From: Bacillota bacterium
Lineage (GTDB): Bacteria > Bacillota > Sulfobacillia > Symbiobacteriales > Symbiobacteriaceae
NCBI GenBank assembly: GCA_028287415.1
Contig: JAQBPS010000750.1
Span: forward strand, 1 to 7,415
Length of the DNA stretch: 7,415 nt
Direction: 5' to 3'
Shown here piece after piece: positions 5,095-7,415 of this stretch. Position numbers and translations under genes: made by a program. The notes under the pieces were generated by a model. The model did no database searches. It was not told where the DNA came from and saw only the letters and a program-made list of their open reading frames with translations. Every line of letters begins with the position of its first letter. Positions within the stretch are counted from its first letter, which is position 1.

Positions 5095-6336
5095 CTACTC
5101 CTGCACCAGCTGGAACCGGCTGGTCAGCGCATGCACATCCGCCTTGACGGCGGCGAGCTTCGCCTCATCGCCCTGGGCGCCGATCGCACGGTCGATCAGG
5201 TCGGCGATCAGCGCCATCTCCGCCTCCTTCATGCCCCGGGTCGTGACGGCGGGGGTGCCGACGCGGATGCCGCTCGTGACGAACGGCTTCTCCGGGTCGT
5301 TCGGAATCGCGTTCTTGTTGACGGTGATGCCCACCTGGTCGAGCAGGTGCTCCGCCTTCTTGCCCGTGATCCCCTTCGGCCGCAGGTCGACCAGCATCAG
5401 GTGGTTGTCGGTCCCGCCAGTGACCAGGCGGAAACCCTTGTCGGTCAGGGCCTTCGCCAGCACCCGGGCGTTCTTGACCACCTGCCCGCAGTACTCCTGG
5501 TACCGGGGATCGGTCAGCTGCTTGAAGGCGACCGCCTTCGCCGCGATGATGTGCATCAGCGGACCGCCCTGCATGCCCGGGAAGATCGCCTTATCGATCG
5601 CCGCGGCGAACTCCTGCTTGCAGAGGATGGCGCCGCCCCGCGGGCCGCGCAGGGTCTTGTGCGTGGTGGTCGTGACGACGTGAGCATACTCCACCGGGTT
5701 CGGGTAGTGACCGGTCGCCGAGAGGCCGGCGAAGTGCGCCATGTCGACCATGAGGAGGGCGCCCACCTCATCGGCAATCTCCCGGAAGCGCTTGAAGTCA
5801 AGGGTGCGCGGGTAGGCCGAGTAACCGGCAACGATCAGCTTCGGCTTGTGCTGCCGGGCCAGCTCCGCGACGGTGTCCATGTTGATCCGCTCGGTCTCGG
5901 CATCGAGGCCGTAGGGGATGAAGTTGTAGGTCTTGCCGCTGAAGTTGACCGGCGAGCCGTGGGTCAGGTGGCCGCCCTGGGCCAGGTTCATGCCCATCAC
6001 CGTGTCACCGGGATTGAGCAGGGCGAAGTAAACGGCGAGGTTGGCGTTGGCGCCGGAGTGGGGCTGTACGTTGACGTGCTCGGCGCCGAAGGCGGCCTTC
6101 AGCCGGTCCCGGGCGATATCCTCCACCACGTCGACATACTCGCAACCGCCGTAGTACCGCTTGCCGGGGTAGCCCTCGGCATACTTGTTCGTCAGCACAC
6201 TGCCGGCGGCTTCGAGCACCGCCTTCGGCACAAAGTTCTCGGACGCGATCAGCTCGATGTTGCCCAACTGGCGCTGCTCTTCCTGCTGAATGACCGCGTA
6301 AACTTCGGGGTCATAATTCTTCAGATCATCGGCCAT
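5095..6336 (-). CDS. glyA: Serine hydroxymethyltransferase
   Basis: A 413-aa cytoplasmic PLP enzyme that interconverts serine plus tetrahydrofolate with glycine plus 5,10-methylenetetrahydrofolate, the main one-carbon source. Length and sequence are typical of bacterial SHMT. The N-terminal region has [19 protein letters not shown] (28-46) and [19 protein letters not shown]. The PLP-pocket elements are QPHSGANAN (91-99), GGHLTHG (121-127) and VDMAHFAGL (197-205, with Asp198 and His201). The Schiff-base lysine is Lys227 in [14 protein letters not shown]. The C-terminal domain carries [15 protein letters not shown]. The ATG at 6336 is preceded by AGAGGAGG at 10 nt spacing. lipM lies 26 nt upstream on the same strand, so the two are very likely cotranscribed, and a hairpin terminator follows. 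All key residues checked are present. Confidence 0.98.
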   Translation of the reverse strand: MADDLKNYDPEVYAVIQQEEQRQLGNIELIASENFVPKAVLEAAGSVLTNKYAEGYPGKRYYGGCEYVDVVEDIARDRLKAAFGAEHVNVQPHSGANANLAVYFALLNPGDTVMGMNLAQGGHLTHGSPVNFSGKTYNFIPYGLDAETERINMDTVAELARQHKPKLIVAGYSAYPRTLDFKRFREIADEVGALLMVDMAHFAGLSATGHYPNPVEYAHVVTTTTHKTLRGPRGGAILCKQEFAAAIDKAIFPGMQGGPLMHIIAAKAVAFKQLTDPRYQEYCGQVVKNARVLAKALTDKGFRLVTGGTDNHLMLVDLRPKGITGKKAEHLLDQVGITVNKNAIPNDPEKPFVTSGIRVGTPAVTTRGMKEAEMALIADLIDRAIGAQGDEAKLAAVKADVHALTSRFQLVQE

Positions 6337-6362
6337 ACAAAATCCGCCTCCTCTGACTAGCC

Positions 6363-7193
6363 CTACTTCCTAAGATTCCAGGCGTCGTTGCCATACTTCT
6401 CGGTGACGAGCGCCGCCGCCTCAAACTGCTCGGCGTCCGTGAGGCCCCCGTCAGCCAGCGTGAGCCCCAGCCCGCGTGCGAAGCCCTCAGTGAACGCCTC
6501 ACGGGCCTCGCCATAGCTGACGTCCCGCCCAAGCGCTTCCTTCAGGGTCGTCGCCTTGGCGTGGTAGCGCTCCTTGAGTCGCGCCCGCACGTTGTCAGGC
6601 ACCTTGATCAGCCGGAACAGGAGGTCCGTGTCGATATCCAGCAAGATCGAGCCATGCTGCAAAAGCACCCCGTCCTTGCGGGTCTGCGCACTGCCCGCCA
6701 CCTTGCGGCCATCCACGGTCAACTCATATGCCGATGCGGTATCAAAGCAGGCCGTATGATGCCCACCAGGATTGCGCCGCCGGGGATCATCCTCCCCGCC
6801 CGACAGCTCCGGGCTCCCGCCCAGCACACGCAGCCCTTCGAGCAGTCCCTGCGAAAGCTCACGATAAGTCTCCATAACGTCCCCCGGCAGCAACTCCTGC
6901 CGAATCGCGACGCTATACGTCAACTCCATGTGATGAAAGATCATCCGCCCACCAGTCTGCCGCCGCACGGCACCGTAGCCGCCGGCCGCAACTGCCTCAA
7001 GATCAATCTCCCCGGCCATCGACTGAAAGTACCCGATCGAAACTGCCGCCGGCTGCCACCCATAAAACCGCAGCGTGGGCGGCACTTCCCCGCGCCCATG
7101 CGCCCGCATGATCGCCTCATCAATCGCCATATTCTCCGCACCACTAAGGTGCCCGCTATCCATCACACGCCAACCAAATTCTTGTAGTGACAC
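6363..7193 (-). CDS. lipM: Octanoyl-[GcvH]:protein N-octanoyltransferase LipM
   Basis: A biotin/lipoate ligase-fold protein (PF03099 type) of 276 aa. LipM takes an octanoyl group from acyl carrier protein onto a Cys thioester and passes it to GcvH, starting endogenous lipoate assembly. The lipoyl-fold motif [19 protein letters not shown] lies at about 77-95. The distinguishing segment is [24 protein letters not shown], with Cys149 in the place of the catalytic Cys150 of Bacillus subtilis LipM, and Lys164 of the KxxGSAQ motif. That Cys argues for LipM over an ATP-dependent LplA ligase. The frame is open upstream to 7274, but the GTG at 7193 is preferred: GGAAGGTGG lies 7 nt before it, the protein then begins near [20 protein letters not shown] as family members do, and the length matches B. 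subtilis LipM (278 aa). glyA follows after 26 nt, a sensible pairing through the glycine cleavage system. Confidence 0.9.
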   Translation of the reverse strand: MSLQEFGWRVMDSGHLSGAENMAIDEAIMRAHGRGEVPPTLRFYGWQPAAVSIGYFQSMAGEIDLEAVAAGGYGAVRRQTGGRMIFHHMELTYSVAIRQELLPGDVMETYRELSQGLLEGLRVLGGSPELSGGEDDPRRRNPGGHHTACFDTASAYELTVDGRKVAGSAQTRKDGVLLQHGSILLDIDTDLLFRLIKVPDNVRARLKERYHAKATTLKEALGRDVSYGEAREAFTEGFARGLGLTLADGGLTDAEQFEAAALVTEKYGNDAWNLRK

Positions 7194-7199
7194 GCTAAA

Positions 7200-7233
7200 C
7201 CCACCTTCCCCACTTGCACCCCCCCAATCCCCC
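7200..7233 (-). promoter_or_regulatory. G-quadruplex-type motif over the lipM ribosome-binding site
   Basis: On the minus (mRNA-sense) strand four G-runs of 5, 7, 4 and 3 are separated by loops of 3, 7 and 5 nt, which satisfies the G3+N1-7 quadruplex pattern. The last loop and run (AAGGTGGG) form the lipM Shine-Dalgarno, 7 nt before the GTG start. Folding in the mRNA could hide the ribosome-binding site. Whether it folds is not shown. Confidence 0.4.
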
Positions 7234-7272
7234 TCGTAAAAAAAGTAGGGAATGGGGACGAGCTCAGGTGCC

Positions 7273-7312
7273 AAAAAAGAGTCCCGACACGCGCACGGGT
7301 GGGGCGGTCGGG
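7273..7312 (-). terminator. Terminator-like hairpin upstream of lipM
   Basis: On the minus strand CCCGAC (7307-7312) pairs with GTCGGG (7283-7288) across an 18-nt loop that may itself close with CGC/GCG. ACTC and six T residues (7273-7278) follow. It could end an upstream gene or act as an attenuator in the lipM leader. The stem is short and the T-run starts 4 nt late, so confidence is modest. Confidence 0.4.
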
Positions 7313-7415
7313 GGTACCCCGGGGAATGCCGTCATGCGGATTCGCGTACGGGCAGTTGGCAGCTACGCCAGCTCGCCAGCGCCGCCCTCTCGGCGTTGCC
7401 TGCGGCAAAGCCTGC

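Larger units (their letters stand above)
7194..7415. other. Structured gene-free region upstream of lipM
   Basis: No convincing gene is visible between the lipM start and the window edge. The open frames here are in-frame 5' extensions or out-of-frame overlaps of lipM. Several inverted repeats occur: TTGCC/GGCAA (7396-7408), CGCCG/CGGCG (7380-7395), AGTTGGC/GCCAGCT with one mismatch (7354-7373), the palindrome GGGGTACCCC (7311-7320), and CCCGAC/GTCGGG (7283-7312). I see no good -35/-10 pair for lipM, so the promoter may lie upstream of the window. I looked for glycine riboswitch, T-box, TPP, FMN and cobalamin signatures and found none. Confidence 0.4.

Noticed and set aside
5131..6360. Long plus-strand open frame (409 codons) opposite glyA
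   Set aside because: It mirrors the codon-position bias of glyA, has a repetitive Gly/Val/Arg/His-rich translation and no family features. glyA on the other strand is unambiguous.
7194..7274. N-terminal extension of LipM by 27 residues to an ATG at 7274
   Set aside because: The extra residues do not resemble the family, the G-rich DNA explains the open frame, and the GTG at 7193 has a good Shine-Dalgarno and gives the usual length.
7280..7415. Glycine riboswitch or T-box upstream of lipM-glyA
   Set aside because: Both would make sense by function, but neither the glycine aptamer core nor the T-box consensus is present on the coding strand.

Overview
The window reads as bacterial chromosome from a high-GC member of the Firmicutes. 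Ribosome-binding sites are strong and AGGAGG-like, GTG and TTG starts are frequent (marR, the membrane-anchored protein, the MFS exporter, merR, lipM), and LipM is the octanoyltransferase type typical of Gram-positive bacteria. A thermophilic clostridium-like lineage such as Symbiobacterium would fit, but that is inference from style, not a match. I see no insertion sequence, phage gene, tRNA, rRNA or CRISPR array.

Layout, left to right. (1) 1-607, minus strand: a marR repressor gene followed by the first codons of a second gene that runs off the left edge, probably an efflux transporter. A good sigma-A promoter (579-607) and a 31-bp dyad just downstream of it (538-568) suggest autorepression. 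(2) 608-914: a gene-free spacer rich in inverted repeats, ending in a rightward promoter (807-836) with a palindrome against its -35. (3) 915-1447, plus strand: a DinB/YfiT-like protein with a strong intrinsic terminator. (4) 1496-2299, minus strand: a membrane-anchored protein of unknown function and a possible 59-aa ORF behind it. (5) 2435-2974, plus strand: a divergently transcribed lipoprotein of unknown function. (6) 3042-4970, minus strand: a merR regulator and a 14-TM DHA2-type MFS exporter in one transcription unit, with a promoter/dyad at 4989-5024. (7) 5041-7193, minus strand: lipM then glyA, 26 bp apart, closed by a hairpin terminator. (8) 7194-7415: a gene-free, highly structured region upstream of lipM with a G-quadruplex-type G-run pattern over the ribosome-binding site and a terminator-like hairpin.

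How the genes fit together. lipM and glyA form a metabolic pair. LipM moves octanoyl groups from GcvH during lipoate assembly, GcvH belongs to the glycine cleavage system, and GlyA interconverts serine and glycine using the folate one-carbon carrier that glycine cleavage loads. The merR-MFS unit, and marR with its truncated partner, look like two separate drug- or solvent-responsive efflux modules. The two secreted or membrane-anchored proteins of unknown function share a 135-bp divergent intergenic region.

No clear new multi-gene system is evident. The features most worth a second look are the regulatory elements (marR and merR dyads, the lipM leader), the DinB-like protein with a degraded metal site, and the divergent pair of unknown surface proteins.
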